A stretch of DNA of 23,795 nucleotides from assembly GCA_035263845.1 (NCBI GenBank), contig DATFQY010000163.1:1-23795 (forward strand), in the 5' to 3' direction. The position numbers and the translations under genes are program-made. A model generated the notes under the pieces. The model had not been told where the DNA came from, made no database searches, and saw only the letters and a program-made list of their open reading frames with translations. Source of the DNA: JAWOLE01 sp035263845. Lineage in GTDB: Bacteria; Acidobacteriota; Thermoanaerobaculia; UBA5066; Gp7-AA6. Of the stretch, positions 1 through 7,085 are shown piece by piece (position 1 is the stretch's first letter; every line of letters begins with the position of its first letter).

Positions 1-55
1 GACGTACCGGGCTTGTCTCATCGCTTAGGGCGAAGTATAGCCCGCATCCCCCCTT

Positions 56-173
56 GTCATCCTGAGCGAGGCCGAAGGACAGCGAAGGATCTTGGTGGAG
101 AGGCCGCAGGAAAAGTTTTTCGCGCGGCCAAATCGAGTAGATCCCTCGGTCGATGCGCTTACCTCGGGATGAC
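56..173. repeat. Palindromic dispersed repeat, copy A (GTCATCCTGAG family)
   Basis: The left arm at 56-80 begins GTCATCCTGAGCG and the right arm at 162-173 ends CTCGGGATGAC, its imperfect reverse complement. Inner pieces also pair: GCGAAGGATCT on the left and AGATCCCTCGGTCG on the right. The same outer sequence recurs at 4969-5063. The element begins 28 bases past the polA stop. Similar motifs are common intergenic repeats in many environmental bacteria (general knowledge). No ORF in it is convincing, and bases 1-55 show nothing else. Confidence 0.75.
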
Positions 174-200
174 ATCGGCGGAGCATTCGCCCTGCCGCCG

Positions 201-2807
201 TCATTTGGCGGAAAGCCAGTCTCGGCCGGACCCGACTCGCACCGACATCCGCACCCGAAGCGCCGCGGCCCCCTCCATCACGCTCCGGATGAGCGTCTTG
301 ACGTCTTCGACCTCGCCCTCCGGCGCCTCGAGGACCAGCTCGTCGTGGACCTGCAGGAGGAGCTTCGTGCCGCCGCCTCGCCGGGCGAGCTCCTTGTCGA
401 GCCGGACCATCGCGATCTTGATGATGTCGGCCGCCGAGCCCTGGAAGGGGGCGTTCAACGCCATCCGTTCGGCGTTTCCCCGGACGTTGGGGTTGGAGGC
501 CGCGATGTCGGGGATGGGCCGCACCCTCCCGAAGAGCGTCGTGACGGCCCGGTCGCGACGGGCGCCCTCCACGATGCCGTCGAGGGTGGCCCGCACCTTC
601 GGAAACTTGGCGAAGTAGGAATCCACGTAGCTCTTGGCCTCGGCAGTCGAGACGCCGAGCTCCTTGCCGAGCGTGAAGGCGGCCATGCCGTAGAGGAGCG
701 CGAAGTTGATCCGCTTGGCCGCGTTACGCATTTCATGGGAGACCAGGTCCCCCGACACGCCGAAGAGCCGGGCCGCCGTCGCGAGGTGGATGTCCTCCTC
801 CTTCTCGAAGGCGCCGATCAGGTTCTCGTCGCCGGAAAGGTGGGCGAGGACTCGCAGCTCGATCTGCGAGTAGTCGGCCACGACCAGCCGCCGGCCGGCC
901 GGCGCGATGAATGCCTTGCGGATCTCGCGGCCCGCCGCCGTGCGGATCGGGATGTTCTGGAGGTTCGGATCAGAGGAGGAGAGCCTCCCCGTCGCGGCGA
1001 CGGTCTGCCGGAACGAAGTGTGGACGCGTCCCTCGGGGTCGGCGAGCGCCGGCAGGGCGTCCACGTAGGTCCCCTTGAGCTTGGCGATCTCGCGGTACTC
1101 GAGGGTCAGCTTCGGCACCGGGTAGCCGCGCTCCGCCAGGTCCGTCAGGACCTCAACGCCGGTCGAGGAGGTCCTCGTCTTGGCCGTCTTCTTCAGGACG
1201 GGGTAGCCGAGCTTCTCGAAGAGGATCTGGCCAAGCTTGACGGGGGAGTTGATGTTGAACTCCTCGCCCGCTTCCTCCCAGATCTTCCGCTCGAGCGATC
1301 GAAGCTCCTTCTCCATCCGCTCGGACATGGACTGGAGCAGTGGGATGTCGATCGCGACACCGGCGATCTCCATCCTCGCGAGGACGGGTGTGAGCGGCCG
1401 CTCGATCTCGCGGTAGATCTTCTCGAGCTCCGGGTGCCTGGCGAGCTCCGGCTTCAGCCTCGCGGCGAGGTCCCTCGACCCGGCGGCCCTCTCGGCCAGC
1501 CAGCGGTCCGCTGTCTCGATCGCGTAGCCTTCCGGGAGGGAGCAGCCGACGACGCCGGCCTCCTTGTCCGCCGTGACCCTCTGGCCCAGCCGCTGGAAGG
1601 CCATCGTCTCGAACTCGGAGCTGCCGACGCCCGGCGACAGGACGTACTGGGCCAGGCAAACATCGAAGACCTCGCCCTGGACCGCCTTTCCGGCCCGCTC
1701 GAGCATCGCGTCGATCGGCTTCGCATCGGAGAGTGCGATCTCGCGCCGGGGCCGGTCGAGTGCGCGCCAGCGGTCGAGGATCCGCTCCTCGGGCTCCTCG
1801 GCGACCTCGACGCCCCCCGGTCCCGCGACGGCCAGCAGGACATTCTCCCGGGCGCGCAACATCGCTGCCGCGAACGGCCCGTCGCCCGGCGCCATGAAAG
1901 CCGAGCCGGCGGCCAGCCGCGAAGTCGAGATCTCCGGCGGGGCCGCGGCTTCCGCGCCGAGCTCCTCGGCCAGCGAGTGGAATTCGAGCTTCACGAAGAG
2001 GTCGCGCAGCCTCCGCGCGTCGGGCGAGGTCCGCTCGAAGGCCGCCGGCTCGAACGGGATGGGCAGGTCCGTCGGGATCGTGACGAGGCTCTTCGACAGG
2101 ATCGCGGCCTGCTTGTGCTCGCGCAGGCTCTCGCCGACCTTGCCCTTGATCTCCTCCGCCCTGGCCAGAAGCGTGTCCAGGTCTCCGTAGGTCGAGATCC
2201 ACTTCTTCGCCGTGACCTGGCCGACGCCGGGTACGCCGGGTACGTTGTCCACGCTGTCGCCCATCAGCGCGAGGACGTCGATGACCTGGCTCGGCTTGAC
2301 GCCGAAGAACTCTTCGACTCCCGGCTCGTCGATGAACTTCTCCCGCCCGGTGTGGTACACGCGGATGTCCGGCGACACCAGCTGCAGCATGTCCTTGTCG
2401 GCGGTGACGATGACGACGTCGTAGCCCTTGTCGGCAGCTTTCCGGGAGAGGGTCCCGATGACGTCGTCGGCCTCATAGCCGGGCAGCTCCAGCACCGGGA
2501 TCTTGTAGGCGTCCATGACCTCCCGGACGTCGCCGATCTGGGATGCCAGGTCGGGGGCCATGGGGACGCGGTTGGCCTTGTACTCGCTGTAGACCTCGTG
2601 GCGGATGGTCTTCTGGGGCCCGTCCCAGGCGATCGCGAGCAGGTCCGGGGTGTGCTCGCGGAGCATCTTCCGCAGCATCGTGACGAAACCGTAGATCGCG
2701 TTGGTCGGTTTGCCGGCGGACGTGGAGAGCCGGGCGATCGCGTGATAGGCGCGATGGATATTCGACATCGCGTCCACCAGGTAGAGCTTTTTCCGGGCCT
2801 CCGGCAT
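201..2807 (-). CDS. polA: DNA polymerase I
   Basis: An 868-residue family A DNA polymerase for Okazaki-fragment maturation and repair gap filling. The N-terminal 5'-3' exonuclease domain (about 1-290) shows LVDAMSNIHRAYHA, GYEADDVIG, VTADKDM and the helix-hairpin region GDSVDNVPGVPGVG. The C-terminal polymerase domain shows motif A (VVADYSQIELR), motif B (RNAAKRINFALLYGM) and motif C (QVHDEL). The central 3'-5' exonuclease-like domain (about 300-460) lacks the FDTET-type motif that supplies the first metal-binding Asp and Glu, so proofreading is probably absent, as in Taq and Bacillus enzymes. The ATG at 2807 opens the protein directly with the expected exonuclease N-terminus. It is the last leftward gene, 259 bases downstream of the cyclodeaminase stop, and that gap holds a promoter, a terminator and further hairpins. 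Confidence 0.98.
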   Translation of the reverse strand: MPEARKKLYLVDAMSNIHRAYHAIARLSTSAGKPTNAIYGFVTMLRKMLREHTPDLLAIAWDGPQKTIRHEVYSEYKANRVPMAPDLASQIGDVREVMDAYKIPVLELPGYEADDVIGTLSRKAADKGYDVVIVTADKDMLQLVSPDIRVYHTGREKFIDEPGVEEFFGVKPSQVIDVLALMGDSVDNVPGVPGVGQVTAKKWISTYGDLDTLLARAEEIKGKVGESLREHKQAAILSKSLVTIPTDLPIPFEPAAFERTSPDARRLRDLFVKLEFHSLAEELGAEAAAPPEISTSRLAAGSAFMAPGDGPFAAAMLRARENVLLAVAGPGGVEVAEEPEERILDRWRALDRPRREIALSDAKPIDAMLERAGKAVQGEVFDVCLAQYVLSPGVGSSEFETMAFQRLGQRVTADKEAGVVGCSLPEGYAIETADRWLAERAAGSRDLAARLKPELARHPELEKIYREIERPLTPVLARMEIAGVAIDIPLLQSMSERMEKELRSLERKIWEEAGEEFNINSPVKLGQILFEKLGYPVLKKTAKTRTSSTGVEVLTDLAERGYPVPKLTLEYREIAKLKGTYVDALPALADPEGRVHTSFRQTVAATGRLSSSDPNLQNIPIRTAAGREIRKAFIAPAGRRLVVADYSQIELRVLAHLSGDENLIGAFEKEEDIHLATAARLFGVSGDLVSHEMRNAAKRINFALLYGMAAFTLGKELGVSTAEAKSYVDSYFAKFPKVRATLDGIVEGARRDRAVTTLFGRVRPIPDIAASNPNVRGNAERMALNAPFQGSAADIIKIAMVRLDKELARRGGGTKLLLQVHDELVLEAPEGEVEDVKTLIRSVMEGAAALRVRMSVRVGSGRDWLSAK

Positions 2808-2816
2808 GGACCCGCG

Positions 2817-2822
2817 ATTCTA
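2817..2822 (-). promoter_or_regulatory. Candidate proximal -10 box for polA
   Basis: On the minus strand TAGAAT lies 9 bases before the polA ATG, with no clear Shine-Dalgarno sequence between. A transcript starting 7-8 bases after this box would be nearly leaderless. No good -35 is visible, so this is tentative. It would allow polA expression independent of the distal promoter and terminator. Confidence 0.3.
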
Positions 2823-2880
2823 TTTGCCTGGCCCCGGGGGGTCCCGACTCCGGCCCCGGTCTGGACTCTCTCGGCCGCCG

Positions 2881-2915
2881 TTCGCGAAGCGAATGCCTGC
2901 GGCCGAAAGTCGGCC
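2881..2915 (-). other. Two small hairpins in the polA leader
   Basis: Two short inverted repeats lie between the terminator-like hairpin and polA. At 2901-2915 GGCCGA and TCGGCC flank a 3-base loop. At 2881-2893 TTCGC and GCGAA flank TTC. With the hairpin at 2928-2954 they form three consecutive stem-loops in what would be the 5' leader of a polA transcript from the distal promoter. Their role is unknown. Confidence 0.4.
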
Positions 2916-2917
2916 TG

Positions 2918-2954
2918 AAAAACGAAACGCGCGACCCGTTGCCGGTGTCGCGCG
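2918..2954 (-). terminator. Rho-independent terminator, possible polA attenuator
   Basis: On the minus strand CGCGCGAC (2954-2947) pairs perfectly with GTCGCGCG (2935-2928) around an 11-base loop. The run TTTCGTTTTT (2927-2918) follows. It could end transcripts of the hutI-cyclodeaminase operon just upstream. It also lies only about 7 bases after the start site predicted for the promoter at 2968-2996, so it could attenuate polA or end a very short RNA. Confidence 0.65.
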
Positions 2955-2967
2955 AATCAATAGAAAA

Positions 2968-2996
2968 AGAGTAACAAACGGGCACGGGGTTGTCAA
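2968..2996 (-). promoter_or_regulatory. Sigma-70-type promoter upstream of polA
   Basis: The minus strand reads TTGACA (2996-2991), a 17-base spacer, then TACTCT (2973-2968). This is a perfect -35, ideal spacing and a TANNNT -10. The predicted start is an A near 2961, about 154 bases before the polA ATG. The first 7 transcribed bases run straight into the terminator hairpin. The tRNA-Asn promoter later in the window has the same layout. Confidence 0.7.
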
Positions 2997-3066
2997 GAAG
3001 AAAAAATCGAGCGAGGTGGAGCGTCTGAAGTCCTTGGAAGAGAGTGAGATGGAGAAGACGAAAAAG

Positions 3067-3696
3067 TCAGATTCGGCCGCGGGCGATCTCGAGGGCCCGG
3101 TCGCGCAGGCGTGAGGAGTCTACCTGTAGTGTCTCCGCTTCCTCGCGGATCTCCTCGGAGAGGTCGGAATCGGAAAGGCCGGCGAGGTTGATCGCGACGT
3201 TCAGCAGGGCTCCCTGAACGGCGGCTTCGAGGAGGAGGGCGGCCGATCCGGCGTCCGAGGCGGCGTTGGGGTTGCCCTTCTCGGCCAGCTCGGGGATGAG
3301 CTCGAGGAGGCCGGCCGCGGTCCGCGCGGTTTCGAGCGGGACCTGCGCCGCGCGGAGGTTGGCGGCGGCAATCTTCGCGTCCCGCGCCGCTTTTTCTTCG
3401 TCGGTCGTCTTCGGCAGGCGGCGGGCGGCGACGACATCGTCGAAGGCCTCGGAGTCCTGGCGGGAGAGGTCGAGAAGCGAGGTCCGCGCCGCGGCGGCGG
3501 CCTCCGCGATCGGGCGCATCGCCTCGTGGGAGGATGCGTACTTCTCGCGGCCCAGGGTCAGGGCGGCGACCATCTCGGCGAGCGCCGCTCCCATCGCGCC
3601 GGCCACGGCCGCGGCGGTGCCGCCGCCCGGCGTCGGGGCGGACGAGGCCAGGTCGTCGAGGAACCGGCGGAGGGCGGACCCGCCGAAATCGGTCAT
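3067..3696 (-). CDS. fchA: Formiminotetrahydrofolate cyclodeaminase / methenyl-THF cyclohydrolase family
   Basis: A 209-residue protein matching the stand-alone cyclodeaminase domain of FTCD. That family converts 5-formimino-THF to 5,10-methenyl-THF and ammonia. The signature SAPTPGGGTAAAVAGAMG lies near residues 18-35, followed by the all-helical fold, and NPNAASDAGSAALLLEAA lies in the C-terminal half. The open frame extends further upstream, but the ATG at 3696 gives the normal family length and forms an ATGA overlap with the hutI stop. Coupling to hutI supports a role in histidine breakdown, recovering the formimino carbon. The partner glutamate formiminotransferase is not in the window. 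A general methenyl-THF cyclohydrolase role is possible. Confidence 0.93.
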   Translation of the reverse strand: MTDFGGSALRRFLDDLASSAPTPGGGTAAAVAGAMGAALAEMVAALTLGREKYASSHEAMRPIAEAAAAARTSLLDLSRQDSEAFDDVVAARRLPKTTDEEKAARDAKIAAANLRAAQVPLETARTAAGLLELIPELAEKGNPNAASDAGSAALLLEAAVQGALLNVAINLAGLSDSDLSEEIREEAETLQVDSSRLRDRALEIARGRI

Positions 3697-4967
3697 GCCG
3701 GCGTGCCCGGGGGACCGCCGCGGACCACACGTCCGCCGCGAATGACGGCGCCGGCGAGGTTCACGCCCCAATGATAGATGAGGTGCCGGTCGTCGGGCGC
3801 GTCGAGCAGGACAACGTCGGCGCGCTTGCCCGGCTCGAGCGAGCCAATCTCGCCGGCGAGACCGAGCGACGCGGCGGCGTTCAGGGTGATCGCGGTCAAC
3901 GCCTCCTCGACGGTGAACTTCGAGTCGAGGCAGGCGTGCGTCGCCGCCGCGGGGAGCGACTCGCTGTTGCACGTCCCGGGATTCGCGTCGGTCGCCACCG
4001 CGACGGGGACTCCCGCCTCGATCATCGCCCGCGCCGGCGCGGGCTTCGACTGCATCCACCACGCGGTCCCCGGCAGGACCACCGCGACCGTGCCGGCGGC
4101 CGCGAGCGCCTCGATCTCTTTGGCCCCGACGTGGAGAAGGTGGTCGGCGGAATCCGCCCGCAGCTCCGCTGCCAGCTTCGCGCCGCCGGAGAGCGCGAGC
4201 TCGTCGGCGTGAATCCTCAGTCCGAGCCCGGCCCTGCGGGCGGCCTTGAGGATCAGCCACGATTCGTTCACCGTGAAGACGCCCGTCTCGCAGAAGACGT
4301 CGCAGAAGCGGGCGAGCTTCTCGCGAGCGCAGGGCGGAATGATCTGCTCGGTGATGACGCGCACCCACTCGCGGCGGTCGTCGCGGTACTCGGGCGGGAT
4401 CTCGTGGGCGGCGAGGAGCGTCGGAACGACGCGGGGAAGGTCCGGCGACTCGATCCTCGCGAGAAGGCGGAGCGCCCGAATCTCCTCCTCGGCCGTCAGG
4501 CCGTAACCGGATTTCGCCTCGGCCGTCGTCGTCCCGCAGGAGAGCATGCGGCCGAGACGCTCGCGGACGAGCCGTTCGAGCTCCTCGTCCGAAGCGGCGC
4601 GGGTCGCCCGGACGGTCGCGAGGATCCCGCCGCCTTCCGCGGCGATCGCTGCGTAGGTCTCGCCGGCCAGGCGCCGGCCGATCTCGGCGCCGCGGTCGCC
4701 CGCCCAGACCGGGTGTGTGTGCGCGTCCACGAAACCGGGCAGGATCGTCTTGCCGGACGCGTCGAGTCTGGCGTCCGCGGCCTTGCCGCCGAACTCGCGC
4801 CGGTAGTCCGCCTCCGTGCCGGCGAACACGATTCGCCCGTCTTCCGCCCGCAGGGCGGCGTCGCGGATCCGGAGGATCTCTCCCTGCTCGCGGCCCCGCT
4901 TCGCCGAGGACCCCAGCGGAGTCGCGAGGCAGGCCGCATTGCGGATTTCGAGCGAATGCGCCGCCAT
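3693..4967 (-). CDS. hutI: Imidazolonepropionase
   Basis: About 424 residues of the amidohydrolase superfamily. HutI hydrolyses 4-imidazolone-5-propionate to N-formimino-L-glutamate, the third step of histidine degradation. Visible signatures are the metal-binding FVDAHTHPVWAGDR (HxH at about residues 83-85), TTTAEAKSGYG, RIHADEL with a metal His, and ATDANPGTCNSESL with the metal Asp. Two in-frame ATGs exist, at 4973 and 4967. I prefer 4967 because AGGA sits 5 bases before it. Both the AGGA and the upstream ATG lie inside the palindromic repeat at 4969-5063. The stop overlaps the cyclodeaminase start. HutH and HutU are not in the window. Confidence 0.95.
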   Translation of the reverse strand: MAAHSLEIRNAACLATPLGSSAKRGREQGEILRIRDAALRAEDGRIVFAGTEADYRREFGGKAADARLDASGKTILPGFVDAHTHPVWAGDRGAEIGRRLAGETYAAIAAEGGGILATVRATRAASDEELERLVRERLGRMLSCGTTTAEAKSGYGLTAEEEIRALRLLARIESPDLPRVVPTLLAAHEIPPEYRDDRREWVRVITEQIIPPCAREKLARFCDVFCETGVFTVNESWLILKAARRAGLGLRIHADELALSGGAKLAAELRADSADHLLHVGAKEIEALAAAGTVAVVLPGTAWWMQSKPAPARAMIEAGVPVAVATDANPGTCNSESLPAAATHACLDSKFTVEEALTAITLNAAASLGLAGEIGSLEPGKRADVVLLDAPDDRHLIYHWGVNLAGAVIRGGRVVRGGPPGTPA

Positions 4968-4968
4968 T

Positions 4969-5063
4969 GTCATCCTGAGCGCAGCGAAGGACCTACTCCC
5001 ATTCTGTCGACTTCATGATGAGGCGGGGATGCCGGCCGGAGCTGCTTCGCTCCTCAGGATGAC
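4969..5063. repeat. Palindromic dispersed repeat, copy B (GTCATCCTGAG family)
   Basis: The left arm at 4969-4990 begins GTCATCCTGAGCGCAGCGAA. The right arm at 5041-5063 ends TCGCTCCTCAGGATGAC and is its near-perfect reverse complement across about 50 bases. The outer GTCATCCTGAG is identical to copy A. The element fills the whole hutI-divIVA gap. Its right end contains the divIVA stop codon and its left end contains the likely Shine-Dalgarno sequence and an alternative start of hutI. A transcript through it would form a long hairpin. Confidence 0.85.
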
Positions 5064-5563
5064 GAGGGCTCGCTCTTTCGCGTCAGGTAGGAAAGCGGCC
5101 GGTCCTTTTCGTCCTCGTACTTGTCGATCTCCAGGGCCTGGCTGACGAGCTCGATCAGCTTTTCGACCTGGAGGCGGAAGTGCGCGCGCTGGAGCTTCAG
5201 GTCCTCGATCGCCTTCTCGATCTCGGCCGAGCGCTGGAGCGCGTGGTGCGTCAGGCGCTCACTCGAGTCCTCGGCCTGCTGAACGATCAGCTCGGCCTCT
5301 TTGCGCGCCGCGCCGCGGATGTCCTCGGAGGCGCGCTGGGCCGAGAGCAGCGTGTCGCGCAGCGTCTGTTCGCGCTGGCGGTGCTCGGAGTTCTCCGCCT
5401 CGAGCGAGCGCAGCCGGCTCTCCAGGTCCGAGCGGGACCGCGTGAGGTCCTCGATCTCCTCGGCGACGATCGCGAGGTACGCCTCGACCTCCACGGGGTC
5501 GACGCCCCTCCATTTCTTCGTGAAGCTCCGGCTGTGGATCTCGAGCGGGGTGACCTTGGCCAT
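5054..5563 (-). CDS. divIVA: DivIVA-domain coiled-coil protein
   Basis: A 169-residue cytoplasmic protein. The N-terminus carries the DivIVA lipid-binding signature: LTP-like VTPLEIHSRSF, then WRGVDPVEVEAYL. Long charged coiled coil follows over about residues 30-145. DivIVA proteins sense negative membrane curvature and organise poles or division sites in Gram-positive bacteria. Shorter relatives occur in other phyla with less clear roles. AGGAGG lies 5 bases before the ATG and overlaps the yggT stop, so start choice is firm. The order yggS-yggT-divIVA recalls the end of the Gram-positive division cluster, though sepF is missing. The last codons, SSS-stop, come from repeat copy B. Confidence 0.9.
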   Translation of the reverse strand: MAKVTPLEIHSRSFTKKWRGVDPVEVEAYLAIVAEEIEDLTRSRSDLESRLRSLEAENSEHRQREQTLRDTLLSAQRASEDIRGAARKEAELIVQQAEDSSERLTHHALQRSAEIEKAIEDLKLQRAHFRLQVEKLIELVSQALEIDKYEDEKDRPLSYLTRKSEPSSS

Positions 5564-5572
5564 GTTCGCCTC

Positions 5573-5872
5573 CTAGAGAAAGCCCGCCGGGCGCATCAGA
5601 AGCCTCGACAGGAACGTCTTGATGAAAATGATCGCGAGGATCACGAGGATCGGCGAGAAGTCGATGCCCCCGGTCCGGCGGGGCGGAAGCAGCGCGCGGA
5701 ACGGCCGCAGGATCGGGTCGGTCGTGCGGTAGAGGAACTGGACGATCGGGTTGCGCGGGTCCGGGTTCACCCAGGAAATGATGGCCGCGATGATGACCAG
5801 CCACTGGATGATCGAGAGGATCGTGAAGAAGACGTCGAGCACCGCCACGGAAAACGCGCTGCCGAGGTTCAA
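5573..5872 (-). CDS. yggT: YggT-family membrane protein
   Basis: A 99-residue integral membrane protein with two hydrophobic segments (about residues 10-33 and 70-92) around the loop SWVNPDPRNPIVQFLYRTTDPILRP, cited here in part as the characteristic NP..(I/V)..FLYR-T-PIL signature of YggT. The family is conserved beside yggS and division genes. Its molecular role is unsettled, with links to osmotic tolerance and envelope assembly. The start is TTG at 5872 and overlaps the yggS stop as TTGA, which fixes the reading frame junction. divIVA follows after 9 bases. Confidence 0.92.
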   Translation of the reverse strand: MNLGSAFSVAVLDVFFTILSIIQWLVIIAAIISWVNPDPRNPIVQFLYRTTDPILRPFRALLPPRRTGGIDFSPILVILAIIFIKTFLSRLLMRPAGFL

Positions 5873-6579
5873 GCGGGCTCCCTCGTGCCGAACAGGGCGG
5901 TCCCGACGCGGACTTCGGTCGCTCCCTCCTCGACGGCGACCTCGAAGTCGTGGGTCATTCCCATGGAGAGCTCGGGGAAAGGCCTTCCGAACCGGCCGGC
6001 GAGCCGGTCGCGGATCTCTTTGAGCCGGCGAAAGTAGGGACGGCCATCCTCGGGGTCCTCGGCGAAGGGAGGAACCGCCATCAGGCCCCGGACGTCGAGG
6101 TGCGGGCAGTCGAGCACGCTTGCCGCGAGGGCTTCAACCTCGCCCGGGGCGGCGCCCGATTTTGTCTCTTCCCCGCCCAAATTGACCTCCAGGAGGACCG
6201 GAAATGTCCGGTTTTCGGCCGCGAGCAGGCCTTCCAGGCGCCTGGCCAGCCGCTCGCGATCCAGGCTTTCGATCACTGAAAACCATTGTAGCGCGGGCTT
6301 TGCCTTGTTCGTCTGGAGCGGCCCGATCAGCCGCCACTCCAGATTCGGAAACTCGGCCCGCAGAGCCTGGATTTTTTCCACGCCCTCGGCGACCCGGTTC
6401 TCGCCGAAGAAGCCGATTCCGATCTTCGCCGCGGTTCGGACGGTCTCGGCGGAATGGGTTTTCGTCACCGCGACGAGGCGAACCCCGGCGGGATCGCGGC
6501 GGGCGCGCTCGGCCGCCCTGGCGATGCGGCCCTGGATCTCCGAGAGCCGTCCCGCAATGTCATCCGCCGAGAGAGTCAT
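5869..6579 (-). CDS. yggS: YggS-type PLP-binding homeostasis protein
   Basis: A 236-residue protein of the PLPBP/COG0325 family, a fold-III PLP carrier that buffers cytosolic pyridoxal phosphate and affects amino-acid balance. The PLP lysine is K40 in LVAVTKTHS. Other family signatures are FGENRV, WRLIGPLQTNKAK, VLLEVNLGGEETKSG, LMAVPP and the C-terminal SMGMTHDFEVAV plus VRVGTALFG, where the phosphate sits. The usual SMGMSxDF is slightly changed to SMGMTHDF. The start overlaps the rnhA stop as ATGA and the stop overlaps the TTG of yggT, so rnhA-yggS-yggT appear translationally coupled. Confidence 0.96.
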   Translation of the reverse strand: MTLSADDIAGRLSEIQGRIARAAERARRDPAGVRLVAVTKTHSAETVRTAAKIGIGFFGENRVAEGVEKIQALRAEFPNLEWRLIGPLQTNKAKPALQWFSVIESLDRERLARRLEGLLAAENRTFPVLLEVNLGGEETKSGAAPGEVEALAASVLDCPHLDVRGLMAVPPFAEDPEDGRPYFRRLKEIRDRLAGRFGRPFPELSMGMTHDFEVAVEEGATEVRVGTALFGTREPA

Positions 6580-6992
6580 CTTCCGAGCGCGGCCTCGCTC
6601 GCGTCCGCTCCGAGGTTGGCGAGCCGGTCGGCGAGCTTGTTCTCTTCCCGTCGAACGTGGCGGATCGAGAAGCGGCGAAACGACTTCGCGCGGCGGACTG
6701 CCTCGGACAGAAGCGGCATGAGATGCGGCGCCTTGATCTTGAAGACGCCGTTGACCTGCTGAACGAGAAGGAGGCTGTCGGACTGGATCTCGACGGATTG
6801 GGCTCCGAGCTCCTGCGCGCGCTTCAACGCGAGGAGCAGCGCTCGGTACTCGGCGACGTTATTGGTCGTCTCGCCCAGCGCCTCGAAGAGCTCTTCGGCC
6901 GGCCTTTCGTCCTCCGCCTGGACGAAGACGCCCGCTCCCGCGGGTCCGGGATTGCCGCGCGCCGCCCCGTCGATCGAGGCGCGGAACTTCAT
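6576..6992 (-). CDS. rnhA: RNase HI-family ribonuclease
   Basis: A 138-residue RNase H fold protein that should cut the RNA strand of RNA-DNA hybrids. The acidic active site is complete: D8 in SIDGAARGNPGPAG, E48 in NNVAEYRALL, D72 in IQSDSLLLV and D122 in HVRREENKLADRLAN. It resembles the short bacterial/archaeal RNase HI type without an N-terminal hybrid-binding domain. The ATG at 6992 gives the standard N-terminus, but the bases before it belong to a heptamer-repeat palindrome and show no Shine-Dalgarno sequence. The stop overlaps the yggS ATG. Confidence 0.93.
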   Translation of the reverse strand: MKFRASIDGAARGNPGPAGAGVFVQAEDERPAEELFEALGETTNNVAEYRALLLALKRAQELGAQSVEIQSDSLLLVQQVNGVFKIKAPHLMPLLSEAVRRAKSFRRFSIRHVRREENKLADRLANLGADASEAALGR

Positions 6993-6997
6993 CGGCC

Positions 6998-7083
6998 GTA
7001 AGCCGTGAGCCGTGAGCGGTGAGCCGTGGCTCCGGGGACCCTTTTCACCGGCTTCGGCTTACGGCTAACGGTTCACGGCTCAC
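6998..7083. repeat. Inverted heptamer-repeat palindrome
   Basis: Four consecutive 7-base units fill 6998-7025 (GTAAGCC, GTGAGCC, GTGAGCG, GTGAGCC). Four reverse-complement units fill 7056-7083 (GGCTTAC, GGCTAAC, GGTTCAC, GGCTCAC). A 30-base spacer separates the arms. Each arm is exactly 28 bases, so the whole can fold into a long hairpin. It occupies nearly all of the 93-base gap between the cdsZ stop and the rnhA ATG. A similar 4 x 7 array lies at 18105-18151. It resembles in concept the heptameric STRR repeats of cyanobacteria. Confidence 0.85.
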
Positions 7084-7085
7084 GT

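Noticed and set aside
153..2918. Long plus-strand open frame of 921 codons opposite polA
   Set aside because: It is antisense to a clear DNA polymerase I. Its Arg/Asp/Leu/Gly-rich composition is typical of GC-rich antisense frames, and no domain is recognisable.
2806..3114. Small plus-strand ORF in the polA upstream gap
   Set aside because: It overlaps the polA start and cyclodeaminase end in antisense, and the region is better explained by the promoter and terminator on the minus strand.
3697..4368. Upstream extension of the cyclodeaminase frame
   Set aside because: It overlaps the clear hutI gene in another frame and adds only Arg-rich sequence. The ATG at 3696 gives the normal domain.
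6998..7083. Possible CRISPR array
   Set aside because: The units are contiguous heptamers with no unique spacers, and no cas genes are present.
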